DNA from: Achromobacter kerstersii
GTDB lineage: Bacteria > Pseudomonadota > Gammaproteobacteria > Burkholderiales > Burkholderiaceae_B
Direction of reading: 5' to 3'
Length of the DNA: 64,000 bases
Assembly: GCF_902859595.1 (NCBI RefSeq)
Contig: NZ_CADIJQ010000005.1
Span: forward strand, 62,001-126,000
In this document: positions 25,211 to 32,740 of the stretch, piece by piece
Position numbering within the stretch: the stretch's first letter is position 1
How the letters are laid out: each line of letters begins with the position of its first letter
Notes under the pieces: generated by a model
The model's database searches: none
What the model saw: only the letters and a program-made list of their open reading frames with translations
Told to the model about the DNA's origin: nothing
Program-made: the position numbers and the translations under genes

Positions 25211-26299
25211 CTAGCCGCCCCCGGCCACCATGCCGCCCAGCAGCATGACGCCCAACAACAGCACCGCCAACGCCGCCAGCGCCTCAACGCCATAACGCAA
25301 GCGCGCCGCGCCCGCGCTGGACAAGCGGTTGCCGATACGCGTGGCCGCGCCGCCCGCGGCCACCGCCAGACAAGCCAGCGCCGCCACCGTCAACCCGGTG
25401 CCCAGCCCCATCGCCAACGCCGACGCAACGCCCGCCAGAAAAAAGCCTTGCGACAAGGCGAACACCAGCACGATCAGCGCGCCACTGCACGGACGCAATC
25501 CCACCGCCAGAATGGCCGAGCCGGCGCGCCGCCAGTTCAAGGCGCCCGCCACCTGGTCAGGTGCGGGCACATGCGCATGGCCGCAACCGCAATCGTGATC
25601 GTGATCGTGATCAGGATCGTGTTGATGGTGGTGGTGAACATGTGCATGCGGCGTGGGCGCATGCACGGCAATCGCACGCAACGCCGCGGCGCCCTTCAAC
25701 GCCGGCTCTGCGGCGGGCGTCGCCGCAACCCGCTCACGCCGGCGGCGCAGCAACGGCCGAATCGCCTTGATCCACACCAGCCACGCACCCAGCAACGTCA
25801 CCAATGCATAGGACGCCAGCTCCAGCCAACGCGTGGCCTGGTTCATCGTGGCGGCGGTGGCGTTGAACACCACCGCCAGCACCGCCACCATTGCAATCGC
25901 CACCAGCGCCTGGATCAGCGCGGACGCCAAGGCCAGCAGCGCACCGTTGCGCGCCGTCTGCCGGTTGGCCAGCACGTAGGAAGAGATCACCGCCTTGCCG
26001 TGCCCGGGTCCCAGCGCATGAAACACGCCATACGCGAATGACAGGCCGATCAACGTCCACGCCGCGCCACCTTCCGCTTGCCAGGCACGCACCGCGCCCG
26101 TCAGCTGGCGATAGAAATGGCTTTGCCAGACCGACACTTGCCCGAAGAAGCTGGCCAGCCAGCCCGGGCCACCCATACCCGCGCTGCTTTCGGGCACGCC
26201 GAAAGGATGCGCGCCTTGCGCCGCCGCCGCGCCCATGCCGCTCAGCAGCAGCACCGCCGCCAGCCACAGCATCGCGGGATGACGCCGCGCTACGGGCAT
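25211..26299 (-). CDS. NicO/RcnA-type nickel/cobalt transporter-like membrane protein
   Basis: About 362 residues with an N-terminal signal-like helix and six or more membrane segments. FHALGPGHGKAVISSYV near 120-136 and GLRPCSGALIVLVFALSQG near 270-288 are NicO/RcnA family motifs. Between them a cytoplasmic loop is very rich in His and Asp (HVHHHHQHDPDHDHDHDCG), as in metal transporters. The start at 26299 overlaps the DUF1007 stop by 10 bp. RcnA proteins export Ni and Co. Here the gene is the last of a zinc-uptake operon, so zinc or another metal is possible, and so is an import role. Confidence 0.82.
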   Translation of the reverse strand: MPVARRHPAMLWLAAVLLLSGMGAAAAQGAHPFGVPESSAGMGGPGWLASFFGQVSVWQSHFYRQLTGAVRAWQAEGGAAWTLIGLSFAYGVFHALGPGHGKAVISSYVLANRQTARNGALLALASALIQALVAIAMVAVLAVVFNATAATMNQATRWLELASYALVTLLGAWLVWIKAIRPLLRRRRERVAATPAAEPALKGAAALRAIAVHAPTPHAHVHHHHQHDPDHDHDHDCGCGHAHVPAPDQVAGALNWRRAGSAILAVGLRPCSGALIVLVFALSQGFFLAGVASALAMGLGTGLTVAALACLAVAAGGAATRIGNRLSSAGAARLRYGVEALAALAVLLLGVMLLGGMVAGGG

Positions 26300-26973
26300 C
26301 GCACCTCGATGCGGTGCGTCAGCCCCTTGGTGATGGCAAAGAGTTCGTCCGGCAACGCGTCCGGATCGGCCGGGATCGCGGCCAGTTGCTGCATGGTCTT
26401 CCAATCCAGTTCCTTGGGCTTGCGGTAGGCGGACGTGCACGCGGCGGCATCCGGGCCGCCCAGCGATACCGCGCCCTTTTCATCAAAGGCGTACGCCACG
26501 AAATAGGTGGGATCGTAGATATCCACCTGCGCGCCGTCCGCGCCCGGCGCCACGGGCGTGGCCAAGGGCAAGGTGAACGACAGCGTCAAGCGCGTGGTCT
26601 TCGGATTCCAGTCAACACGCGCATCGCGCGGCGCGGCAAACGCGGCCATCTTGCCATCCACCGTCACGCGGGTGAAGTAATGCGAAATCGGTTCACCCAG
26701 CGCCGTCATCCAGTCGTTCGCCATGCCCTTGAGCGTATCGGCGGACAAGGAGCCGTCCTTGCCCTTCTTCAGGCCTTGCGTGGCGTAGGCGCCAAACATT
26801 TCATCAAACAGCCAGACCTGGCGCACGGCCGTGATGCGGTGCTGCGCATCGACGTCGATAACCGCGCGGGCGTCGATCCACATATGCGGGTGCGCGCTGG
26901 CGGCACCGGCCGCCAGCAGTGCCGTCGCGGCGGTCAGGGCTGCAAGGCCGCGGCGAGCTGACGTACGTTCCAT
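26290..26973 (-). CDS. DUF1007 family periplasmic protein
   Basis: A 227-residue secreted protein with a signal peptide ending GAASA near 27, directly before HPHMWIDARAVID, the metal-ligand-like motif of DUF1007. The family often accompanies NicO-type or HupE-type transporters and is thought to deliver or bind the metal in the periplasm; this role is inferred, not proven. Its 5' end overlaps the last 40 bp of znuA, and its 3' end overlaps the NicO-like gene, so the three are tightly linked. Confidence 0.85.
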   Translation of the reverse strand: MERTSARRGLAALTAATALLAAGAASAHPHMWIDARAVIDVDAQHRITAVRQVWLFDEMFGAYATQGLKKGKDGSLSADTLKGMANDWMTALGEPISHYFTRVTVDGKMAAFAAPRDARVDWNPKTTRLTLSFTLPLATPVAPGADGAQVDIYDPTYFVAYAFDEKGAVSLGGPDAAACTSAYRKPKELDWKTMQQLAAIPADPDALPDELFAITKGLTHRIEVRCP

Positions 26974-27986
26974 TCAAACATTTCCAGATAGGTAGCGCCG
27001 GGCTGTCCGGGCTTGGACAGCGCATCGGAATAAAGCGTACCACCCACCTTGGCGCCGGTCTCGCGTGCAATCTGCTGCACCAGTTTCGGGCTGGTGATGT
27101 TCTCGATGAACACCGCCGGCACCTTGTCACGCTTGACCTGTTCGATGATGCGCGCGACTTCGCCGGCAGACGGTTCGGCGTCCGTCGACACGCCCATTGC
27201 CGAGATGAATGTCACCCCATACGCATCGCCGAAATACCCGAACGCGTCGTGGGAAGTCACGACCTTGCGGCGCTCGGCGGGAATGGCGCCGAACGTCTGT
27301 TTTGCACGGGCATCCAGCGCTTCAAGTTTGGCGATGTAGGCGGTGGCGCGCTGGCGGTACGCGTCGGCGTGCGCGGGGTCGGCAGCGGCCAGACCCTCGG
27401 CCACGTTGCGCGCGTAGATCACGCCGTTGGCCAACGATTGCCAGGCATGCGGGTCCGCGTCGCCGTGGTGATGATGGCCGTCTTGCTGACCGTCTTTGTG
27501 GCCGTCTTTGTGGCCGTCCTTGGGGCCGTCTTTGGGGCCGTCTTTGTGATCCTCTTTGTGATCATGATCATGATCATGGCCATGGTCATGCTCGTCGTGC
27601 TTGTCGCCATGCCCATCGCCCGCGAACTTGCGCGGCGTGATGCCTTGCGACGCCACCACGGTCTGGCCCGCAAAGCCCGATGCCTTCGTCAGCTTGGGCA
27701 GCCAGGTTTCAAACTCCAGCCCGTTCACGAACAGCACGCGCGCGGCGGACAGCTTCTTCGCGTCGCCCGGCGTGGGTTCGTATTCGTGCGCGTCGCCGTC
27801 CGGCCCCACCAGCGTCGTCAGGCTCACGTCGTTGCCTCCCACCTCGCGCACGATGTCGCCGAGGATGGAAAAACTGGCCACGGCCTTCAGCGGCTCGGCG
27901 GCATGCGACACGCCGAACACGGCCGACAGGCACACGCCAGCCATGGCCAGCAACGCGCGCCGGCGCAGCGGCAGATTGGAACGCAT
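26934..27986 (-). CDS. znuA: Zinc ABC transporter periplasmic binding protein
   Basis: Cluster A-I metal receptor of 350 residues with a signal peptide (1-29, ending VSHAA). The metal ligands are H67 in DAHEYEPTP, H180 in DPHAW and the histidine of TSHDAFGYF near 247. A long loop at about 126-178 is made of His, Asp, Lys and Gly (GHDHDHDHK, then DGPKDG/DGHKDG repeats), typical of zinc rather than manganese receptors. The loop is coded by 12-bp and 6-bp repeats. AAGGAG lies 8 bases before the ATG at 27986. It delivers Zn2+ to ZnuB and ZnuC. Confidence 0.95.
   Translation of the reverse strand: MRSNLPLRRRALLAMAGVCLSAVFGVSHAAEPLKAVASFSILGDIVREVGGNDVSLTTLVGPDGDAHEYEPTPGDAKKLSAARVLFVNGLEFETWLPKLTKASGFAGQTVVASQGITPRKFAGDGHGDKHDEHDHGHDHDHDHKEDHKDGPKDGPKDGHKDGHKDGQQDGHHHHGDADPHAWQSLANGVIYARNVAEGLAAADPAHADAYRQRATAYIAKLEALDARAKQTFGAIPAERRKVVTSHDAFGYFGDAYGVTFISAMGVSTDAEPSAGEVARIIEQVKRDKVPAVFIENITSPKLVQQIARETGAKVGGTLYSDALSKPGQPGATYLEMFEWNVRQLAAALQP
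27484..27600. repeat. Tandem repeats coding the ZnuA metal-binding loop
   Basis: On the plus strand, units like CCGTCTTTGTGG repeat at 12-bp steps and pass into 6-bp ATCATG units. On the coding strand they give Asp-Gly-Pro/His-Lys and His-Asp steps. The frame is kept by multiples of three. Confidence 0.85.
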
Positions 27987-28005
27987 AACGAATCTCCTTG
28001 GGAAG

Positions 28006-28872
28006 TCAGGCCGGACGCATGCCGCGCCGGGCCCGCAGCAGCCCGCCTTGCGGGCCGCCAACGATGGAAAACAGATAGCAGACGCCGGCCGCCAAAATGA
28101 TCGACGGCGAGGCCGGCACGTTGAAGTGATAGGACACAAGCAACCCGCTCGCGGACGCCAGCACGCCGAAACTGGCCGCCAGCGGAATCTGGCGAGCCGC
28201 CGACCGCACCCAGAACCGGGCGGCCGCGGCGGGCAGCATCATGATCCCGACGACCATCAAAGTGCCCAGCACCTGGAAGCCCGCCACCAGATTGACAACC
28301 ACCAGCACCAGGAAGCCCATGTGCACCCACCCGCCCCCGCCGCCGCTTGCGCGCAAGAAGCCCGGGTCCAGGCATTCGGCGACCAGCAGCCGGTAGATGG
28401 CCGCCAGCACCACCAAGGTCACGCTTGCGATGATGGTCACCAGCAGCAGCGACGCGTCATCCAGGCCCAGCACCGTGCCGAACAGCACATGCAACAGATC
28501 CATGTTCGAGCCGCGCAACGACACCAGCAGCACGCCCAGCCCCAGCGAGATCAAATAGAAGGCCGCGAAACTGGCGTCTTCACGCAGCGGCGTCAGCCGT
28601 GCGACCAAGCCTGCCAGCAGCGCGACCGCCAGGCCGGTGGCGATGCCGCCCAGCATCATCGCGCCCAGCGACAGGCCCGACAGCAGGAACCCCGCCGCCA
28701 CCCCCGGCAAGATCGCGTGCGACATCGCGTCGCCCATCAGGCTCATGCGCCGAAGCACCAGAAACACGCCCAGCGGCGCGGCGCCCAGCGACAAGGCGCA
28801 CGCGCCCGCCAGCGCGCGCCGCATGAAGCCGTAATCCAGAAAGGGCGAGACCACCCATTGCGCCAAGCTCAT
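28006..28872 (-). CDS. znuB: Zinc ABC transporter permease
   Basis: Integral inner-membrane protein (288 aa) of the ABC-3 family with about eight helices. Conserved stretches are RRMSLMGDAMSHAILPGVA near 43-61 and LVVGIMMLPAAAARFW in the C-terminal half. The ATG at 28872 overlaps the znuC stop in ATGA (28869-28872), so ZnuB and ZnuC are translationally coupled. The gene ends 19 bp before znuA. Confidence 0.94.
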   Translation of the reverse strand: MSLAQWVVSPFLDYGFMRRALAGACALSLGAAPLGVFLVLRRMSLMGDAMSHAILPGVAAGFLLSGLSLGAMMLGGIATGLAVALLAGLVARLTPLREDASFAAFYLISLGLGVLLVSLRGSNMDLLHVLFGTVLGLDDASLLLVTIIASVTLVVLAAIYRLLVAECLDPGFLRASGGGGGWVHMGFLVLVVVNLVAGFQVLGTLMVVGIMMLPAAAARFWVRSAARQIPLAASFGVLASASGLLVSYHFNVPASPSIILAAGVCYLFSIVGGPQGGLLRARRGMRPA

Positions 28873-29591
28873 GCGTAAGCCCTCGCGTGCCATTGCCGCG
28901 CGGTCTTCAGATGCGCGTCGTTCAAGGTGTCGGCCGTGCCGCCCCAGGCCACGACCGAGCCGGACAGCAACAGACAATCGGGGAAGTGATCGCGCACCAG
29001 ATCCAGGTCGTGCAGCACGGCGATCACGGTGCGGCCCTGGCCGTGCAAGCCGCACAGCAGGGCCATCAAGTCGTCGGCGGTATGGCTGTCGACCGCGGCG
29101 AAGGGTTCGTCCAGCAGCAGCACGGGCGCATCCTGCACCAGCATCCGCGCGAACAACGTGCGCTGCATCTGCCCGCCCGACAGCGTGTCCACGCCGCGCG
29201 CGGCGGCATCGGCAAGACCAACGGTTTCCAGCGCATCCATGCAGCGGTCGAGTTCATCGTTGCGATAGCGGCGCCATCCGCCCACGCGGCGCCACGCGCC
29301 CATGGCGACCAGGTCCAGCACCGAAACGGGAAACGACCGGTCCAGCTCCGCCGCCTGCGGCAGCCATGCCAGCTCCGACCGCCCCGCGCCGCTGATGCGC
29401 ACGCTGCCGGTCATGGGGCGCAGCACACCCATGATGCCTTTGATCAACGTGGATTTGCCCGCCCCGTTGGGCCCCACCACGGCCGTCATTCCGCCGGCGG
29501 CGAAGCGCCCCGACACCGACTTCAGTGCGGGGTGACCATGCCAGCCGAAAGAGGCGTCCGACAGTTCAATCGTGACTGGCGACGCGCTCAT
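28869..29591 (-). CDS. znuC: Zinc ABC transporter ATP-binding protein
   Basis: Cytoplasmic ATPase of 240 residues with Walker A GPNGAGKST near 39-47, signature LSGGQMQR, Walker B VLLLDEPF and a switch histidine in AVLHDLD. Similarity to the metal-importer branch of ABC ATPases and the adjoining permease and receptor genes identify it as ZnuC. Its ATG overlaps the stop of a small upstream reading frame in another ATGA (29588-29591). Confidence 0.95.
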   Translation of the reverse strand: MSASPVTIELSDASFGWHGHPALKSVSGRFAAGGMTAVVGPNGAGKSTLIKGIMGVLRPMTGSVRISGAGRSELAWLPQAAELDRSFPVSVLDLVAMGAWRRVGGWRRYRNDELDRCMDALETVGLADAAARGVDTLSGGQMQRTLFARMLVQDAPVLLLDEPFAAVDSHTADDLMALLCGLHGQGRTVIAVLHDLDLVRDHFPDCLLLSGSVVAWGGTADTLNDAHLKTARQWHARAYA

Positions 29592-29788
29592 CGCGGCCAC
29601 CAGTCCAAGGCCCAGCCGGTCAGCGCCCACAGCGAAGCGGCCGCCACCAGGGCAAAAGCCATGCGGCGCCAGGCGGAAACCAGAAAAGCGGAACGGGGCG
29701 CGGTGTGGCGAGGCGCCGTGCAACGAGGCGGCGTGCTTTGCCGGGAGGCGGCGCCGGGCCGCGCAGGCAGAAGCGAGAAATGGGACAT
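29588..29788 (-). CDS. Small putative membrane protein heading the znu operon
   Basis: A 66-codon reading frame from the ATG at 29788. The N-terminal part is Pro-, Arg- and Thr-rich. The C-terminal part has one likely transmembrane helix (MAFALVAAASLWALTGWAL) and ends DWWPR. Its stop overlaps the znuC start in ATGA, the same coupling as between znuC and znuB, which argues that it is translated. A later ATG in front of the helix could be the true start, and no clear Shine-Dalgarno is visible. I recognise no family. It might be a small accessory of the transporter, or only a leader that couples translation. Confidence 0.4.
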   Translation of the reverse strand: MSHFSLLPARPGAASRQSTPPRCTAPRHTAPRSAFLVSAWRRMAFALVAAASLWALTGWALDWWPR

Positions 29789-29909
29789 GGAAAACGTAAC
29801 GACGAAAGGCGAGGGACGAAGGGGGGAAGACAAGAAACCAAGAACGAAGACGAAGGCCGAAACCCGAAGGAATGCGACGGCGCCGACGCTCGGAATCGCA
29901 GTTTTAATA

Positions 29910-29923
29910 TGTTATATCATAAC
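29910..29923. promoter_or_regulatory. Zur box between znu operon and zur
   Basis: TGTTATATCATAAC contains GTTAT-ATC-ATAAC, a palindrome close to the proteobacterial Zur consensus (TGTTATA..ATAACA). It lies in the divergent region, about 105 bp from the zur start and about 120 bp from the small reading frame that precedes znuC. It is surrounded by AT-rich promoter-like sequence. Confidence 0.8.
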
Positions 29924-30029
29924 TAATTGCGCTTGAATCCGCCCACCTCGCCCGCATATCCATGTTTTCTGCTACCTTCCAGGCATCTCGCGCGCGTCGC
30001 GCGCGTCTTCCATTCAGATAAAGCCCGCC

Positions 30030-30533
30030 ATGCCCGCTCCGCCCCGTTCCCCCCGCAGCGACACCGTCGGCGCCCAGCTCAGCGTCGCCGAGACGTTGTG
30101 CGAACAGCGCGGACGCCGCCTGACGCCCATCCGCCGCAAGGTGCTTGAGCTGCTGCTGCGCCACGGGCGCAGCCTGAAGGCCTATGAATTGCTGGACGCC
30201 ATGCGCGAAGTGCACCCCGGCGCCGCGCCCCCCACCGTGTACCGCGCGCTGGACTTCCTGATGGACGAAGGCCTGATCCACCGCCTGGACGCCGTCAACG
30301 CCTGGAGCGCCTGTCACGACGCAGGCGGCGCACCGCACGATCTGCTGGTGGTCTGCACCGGCTGCGGCGCCGTGGCCGAAGTGTCCGACCCCGCCATGAG
30401 CCGCCAATTGGCCGAACGCGTCGCCCAAACGGGTTACGCCCTGGCCACGCACGAAACCGAAATTCGCGCGTTGTGTCCCCAATGCCAGCAGAAGCAACCC
30501 GCTGACGCCGGCCATCAGCACCATCATCACTAA
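30030..30533 (+). CDS. zur: Zinc uptake regulator, FUR family
   Basis: The 167-residue DNA-binding repressor has a Fur-type winged helix domain (RRLTPIRRKVLELLL, then PPTVYRALDFLMDEGLIHR). C109-x2-C112 and C149-x2-C152 form the structural zinc site, and C95 and H103 are further ligands. The C-terminal tail is GHQHHHH. Divergence from znuCBA and the Zur box between them identify it as Zur rather than Fur. With zinc bound it should repress the znu operon. Confidence 0.92.
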   Translation: MPAPPRSPRSDTVGAQLSVAETLCEQRGRRLTPIRRKVLELLLRHGRSLKAYELLDAMREVHPGAAPPTVYRALDFLMDEGLIHRLDAVNAWSACHDAGGAPHDLLVVCTGCGAVAEVSDPAMSRQLAERVAQTGYALATHETEIRALCPQCQQKQPADAGHQHHHH

Positions 30534-30573
30534 GTCCTGATCCGCCGGACGGGTATGTCCGCCGGCGCATCAT

Positions 30574-30648
30574 CCGGATTTCAAAACCGTCATTCCATCG
30601 CCGTCATGCGCCCGCCTGACCCCGGCGCATGACGCTCTTGAAATCCGG
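30574..30648. repeat. Nested inverted repeats between zur and the CobW-type gene
   Basis: The outer arms CCGGATTTCAA (30574-30584) and TTGAAATCCGG (30638-30648) enclose the inner arms CGTCATGCGCC (30602-30612) and GGCGCATGACG (30624-30634). All four are perfect 11-mers in two pairs. There is no T-run, so it is not a simple terminator. The rest of the 363-bp gap (30534-30896) holds a promoter candidate at 30738-30766 and nothing else I can name. Confidence 0.75.
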
Positions 30649-30737
30649 CAGACCGCCCCAAAATAGTGATATCGCCCGATACTTGACGGCGTACAGCCGC
30701 GATCCGGACGGCTATGGCCCCTGGGTTGACCCGGGGT

Positions 30738-30766
30738 TTGCCCCCTGCCCCCGACTGTGCTGTAAT
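30738..30766 (+). promoter_or_regulatory. Putative promoter of the CobW-family gene
   Basis: TTGCCC (30738-30743) and TGTAAT (30761-30766) are separated by 17 bp. The start point would give a leader of about 125 nt before the ATG at 30897. No Zur box is seen around it. Confidence 0.4.
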
Positions 30767-30896
30767 CCTGCGTCCGGCCGCTATTGGCGGCCTTCGCAGC
30801 CTGTGGCAAACCTCATCCTGCACGGGAAAATCCCCTGTCAGGCCTGTGGGTTGAATGCCTAGACTTCAGCCTTGACCTCACGCTAGCAGCTTCGCC

Positions 30897-32018
30897 ATGA
30901 ACACCCCGCGCAGTTTGGACAAAATGGTTCCCGTCACCATCCTCACCGGCTTTCTCGGTGCGGGCAAGACCACCCTGCTCAAACGCATCCTGACCGAATT
31001 CCACGGCCGCCGCGTTGCGGTCATCGAAAACGAATTCGGACCGGAAAGCATCGACAACGACCTGCTCGTGCAAGACAGCGATGAAGAAATCATCGAACTG
31101 TCCAACGGTTGCGTGTGCTGCACGGTGCGTGGCGACCTGATGCGCACCCTGTCCGAGCTGCGCGTCAAGCGCGAAGCTGGCGAACTGAATTTCGAACGCG
31201 TCATTCTTGAGACGACCGGCATGGCCAACCCTGGCCCCGTCTGCCAGACGTTCTTCATGGATGACGACATCGCCGAGTACTACCGCCTGGATGCGGTGGT
31301 GACCGTGGTCGACGCCAAGCACGGCATGTCCACGCTCGACGAACAGCCTGAAGCCCAGAAGCAAGTCGGTTTCGCCGACCGCATCCTGATCTCCAAGCGC
31401 GATCTGGTCAACGAAGCTGACTACGAAGCGCTGCGCCACCGCCTGGTTCACATGAACCCGCGCGCGCCGATCACGCCGGTCAATTTCGGCGAAGTCGACC
31501 TGAAGTCGATCATCGACATCAGCGGCTTCAACCTGAATTCCATTTTGGACATCGACCCGGAATTCCTGGCCGATGAACACCCCGACGCCGCCCACTCGCA
31601 CGAGCATGGGCACGACCACGGACACGATCACGGCCATGGCCACGATCACGACCATGATCACGACGGCGATTGCGGGGCGCATTGCAATCATGCCCACCAT
31701 CACCACCACCAGCACGACGACGAAATTGGCGCGTTCGTGTTCCGTTCCAACAAGCCGTTCGATCCCGCGCGCCTTGAGGAATTCCTGGGCGGCGTGGTTC
31801 AGGTCTATGGCCCCGACCTGATGCGCTACAAGGGCATCCTGTACATGAAGGGCATCAACCGCCGCATGTTGTTCCAGGGTGTGCACATGATGATGGGCGC
31901 CGAACCCGGCAAGCCGTGGACCGCGGCCGAAAAACCGTCCACCAAGATGGTGTTCATTGGACGTAAGCTGCCCCAGGAGATTTTCACCCGGGGCTTGGAG
32001 CAGTGCCTGGCGGGGTAA
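30897..32018 (+). CDS. CobW/COG0523-family GTPase, putative zinc chaperone
   Basis: A 373-residue G3E GTPase with Walker A GFLGAGKTT at 18-26, Walker B-like ETTG, the SKRD base-recognition motif and the metal-binding GCVCC at 71-75. A loop at about 229-276 is almost entirely His, Asp and Gly (HEHGHDHGHDHGHGHDH and HAHHHHHQHDD). A CobW C-terminal domain follows. COG0523 proteins bind zinc and hand it to client enzymes. The nearness to zur and znu supports a zinc role, although a cobalamin adenosyltransferase gene lies 3.5 kb away. Confidence 0.9.
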   Translation: MNTPRSLDKMVPVTILTGFLGAGKTTLLKRILTEFHGRRVAVIENEFGPESIDNDLLVQDSDEEIIELSNGCVCCTVRGDLMRTLSELRVKREAGELNFERVILETTGMANPGPVCQTFFMDDDIAEYYRLDAVVTVVDAKHGMSTLDEQPEAQKQVGFADRILISKRDLVNEADYEALRHRLVHMNPRAPITPVNFGEVDLKSIIDISGFNLNSILDIDPEFLADEHPDAAHSHEHGHDHGHDHGHGHDHDHDHDGDCGAHCNHAHHHHHQHDDEIGAFVFRSNKPFDPARLEEFLGGVVQVYGPDLMRYKGILYMKGINRRMLFQGVHMMMGAEPGKPWTAAEKPSTKMVFIGRKLPQEIFTRGLEQCLAG

Positions 32019-32143
32019 TCCCCCTTCCTGACGTGACGCGATGCGACGAAGGCAGTACTGTGAGGTACGAATAGCGTAAGCAACCAGCAACACGACCGGG
32101 AAAGGACGCCCGCGCCAGGATCGATTCATAGTGGAGTGTTTTC

Positions 32144-32608
32144 ATGGCTACCAAGGCAGCAACCAAAAAATCAAGCAAGTCGACGAGCGATACGGCGATT
32201 GATCTGCCCAGCGAGAAGGAATTGCTGGCCATGCCCGAGTCCGACTATATGAACGAACGCCAATTGGCTTTCTTCAAGGAACGGCTCAAACAACTCGAAC
32301 AGGACATCCTGGCCAACGCCGGCGAGACCACTGAGCACCTGCGCGAAACGCAGTTCGTGCCCGATCCCGCCGACCGCGCCACCATCGAGGAAGAACACGC
32401 CCTGGAGCTGCGCACCCGTGACCGCGAGCGCAAGCTGCTGAAAAAGGTGCAACAGTCCATCGCCCGCATCGACAGCGGCGAATACGGCTGGTGTGAAGAA
32501 ACCGGCGAACCGATTGGCGTACCCCGCCTGTTGGCCCGCCCCACGGCCACCCTGTCGCTTGAAGCGCAGGAACGCCGTGAAATGCGCCAAAAGCTGTACG
32601 GCGACTGA
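32144..32608 (+). CDS. dksA: RNA polymerase-binding transcription factor DksA, zinc finger lost
   Basis: The 154-residue protein has a globular N-terminus, a coiled coil with the acidic tip DPADRA (D74 and D77) and a C-terminal domain. The tip residues that act in the RNA polymerase secondary channel with ppGpp are conserved. The four zinc-ligand cysteines of E. coli DksA correspond here to C117, T120, S138 and A141, so the finger cannot hold zinc in the usual way. GGAG lies upstream of the ATG. It follows a zinc-chaperone-type GTPase gene and is closed by a terminator at 32638-32670. Confidence 0.93.
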   Translation: MATKAATKKSSKSTSDTAIDLPSEKELLAMPESDYMNERQLAFFKERLKQLEQDILANAGETTEHLRETQFVPDPADRATIEEEHALELRTRDRERKLLKKVQQSIARIDSGEYGWCEETGEPIGVPRLLARPTATLSLEAQERREMRQKLYGD

Positions 32609-32637
32609 TCCGTCCCGTTATTCACGCCATGCCCTGA

Positions 32638-32670
32638 AAGGCTATGCTGGTTTCCAGCATGGCCTTTTTT
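32638..32670 (+). terminator. Intrinsic terminator after dksA
   Basis: GGCTATGCTGG pairs with CCAGCATGGCC (one T-G pair) around TTT, and a run of T residues follows. Confidence 0.92.
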
Positions 32671-32689
32671 ACTTGCGGTCACCCGCCCG

Positions 32690-32717
32690 CTTGATTTCCC
32701 TGGATCTGCCCCCAGCT
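32690..32717 (+). promoter_or_regulatory. Candidate sigma32 (heat-shock) promoter of hslVU
   Basis: CTTGATT (32690-32696), a 13-nt spacer and CCCCAGCT (32710-32717) match the heat-shock pattern CTTGAAA-N13-CCCCATAT at most positions. It lies 24 bp before the hslV start and next to the AAGGAAGG ribosome-binding site. hslVU is a sigma32 target in many proteobacteria. Confidence 0.5.
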
Positions 32718-32740
32718 AGTCCTTTCAAAGGAAGGAACGC

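Noticed and set aside
26919-28100. Plus-strand frame with a run of Val, Ile, Met and Ala that looks like a membrane protein
   Set aside because: It is the complement of the His/Asp-coding repeats of ZnuA (GTGATCATG-type units read as Val-Ile-Met). The sense gene is certain.
31573-31821. Thr/Ile/Met-rich short frame inside the CobW-type gene
   Set aside because: It is the shifted-frame reading of the His-rich repeat of the GTPase gene and has no start context.
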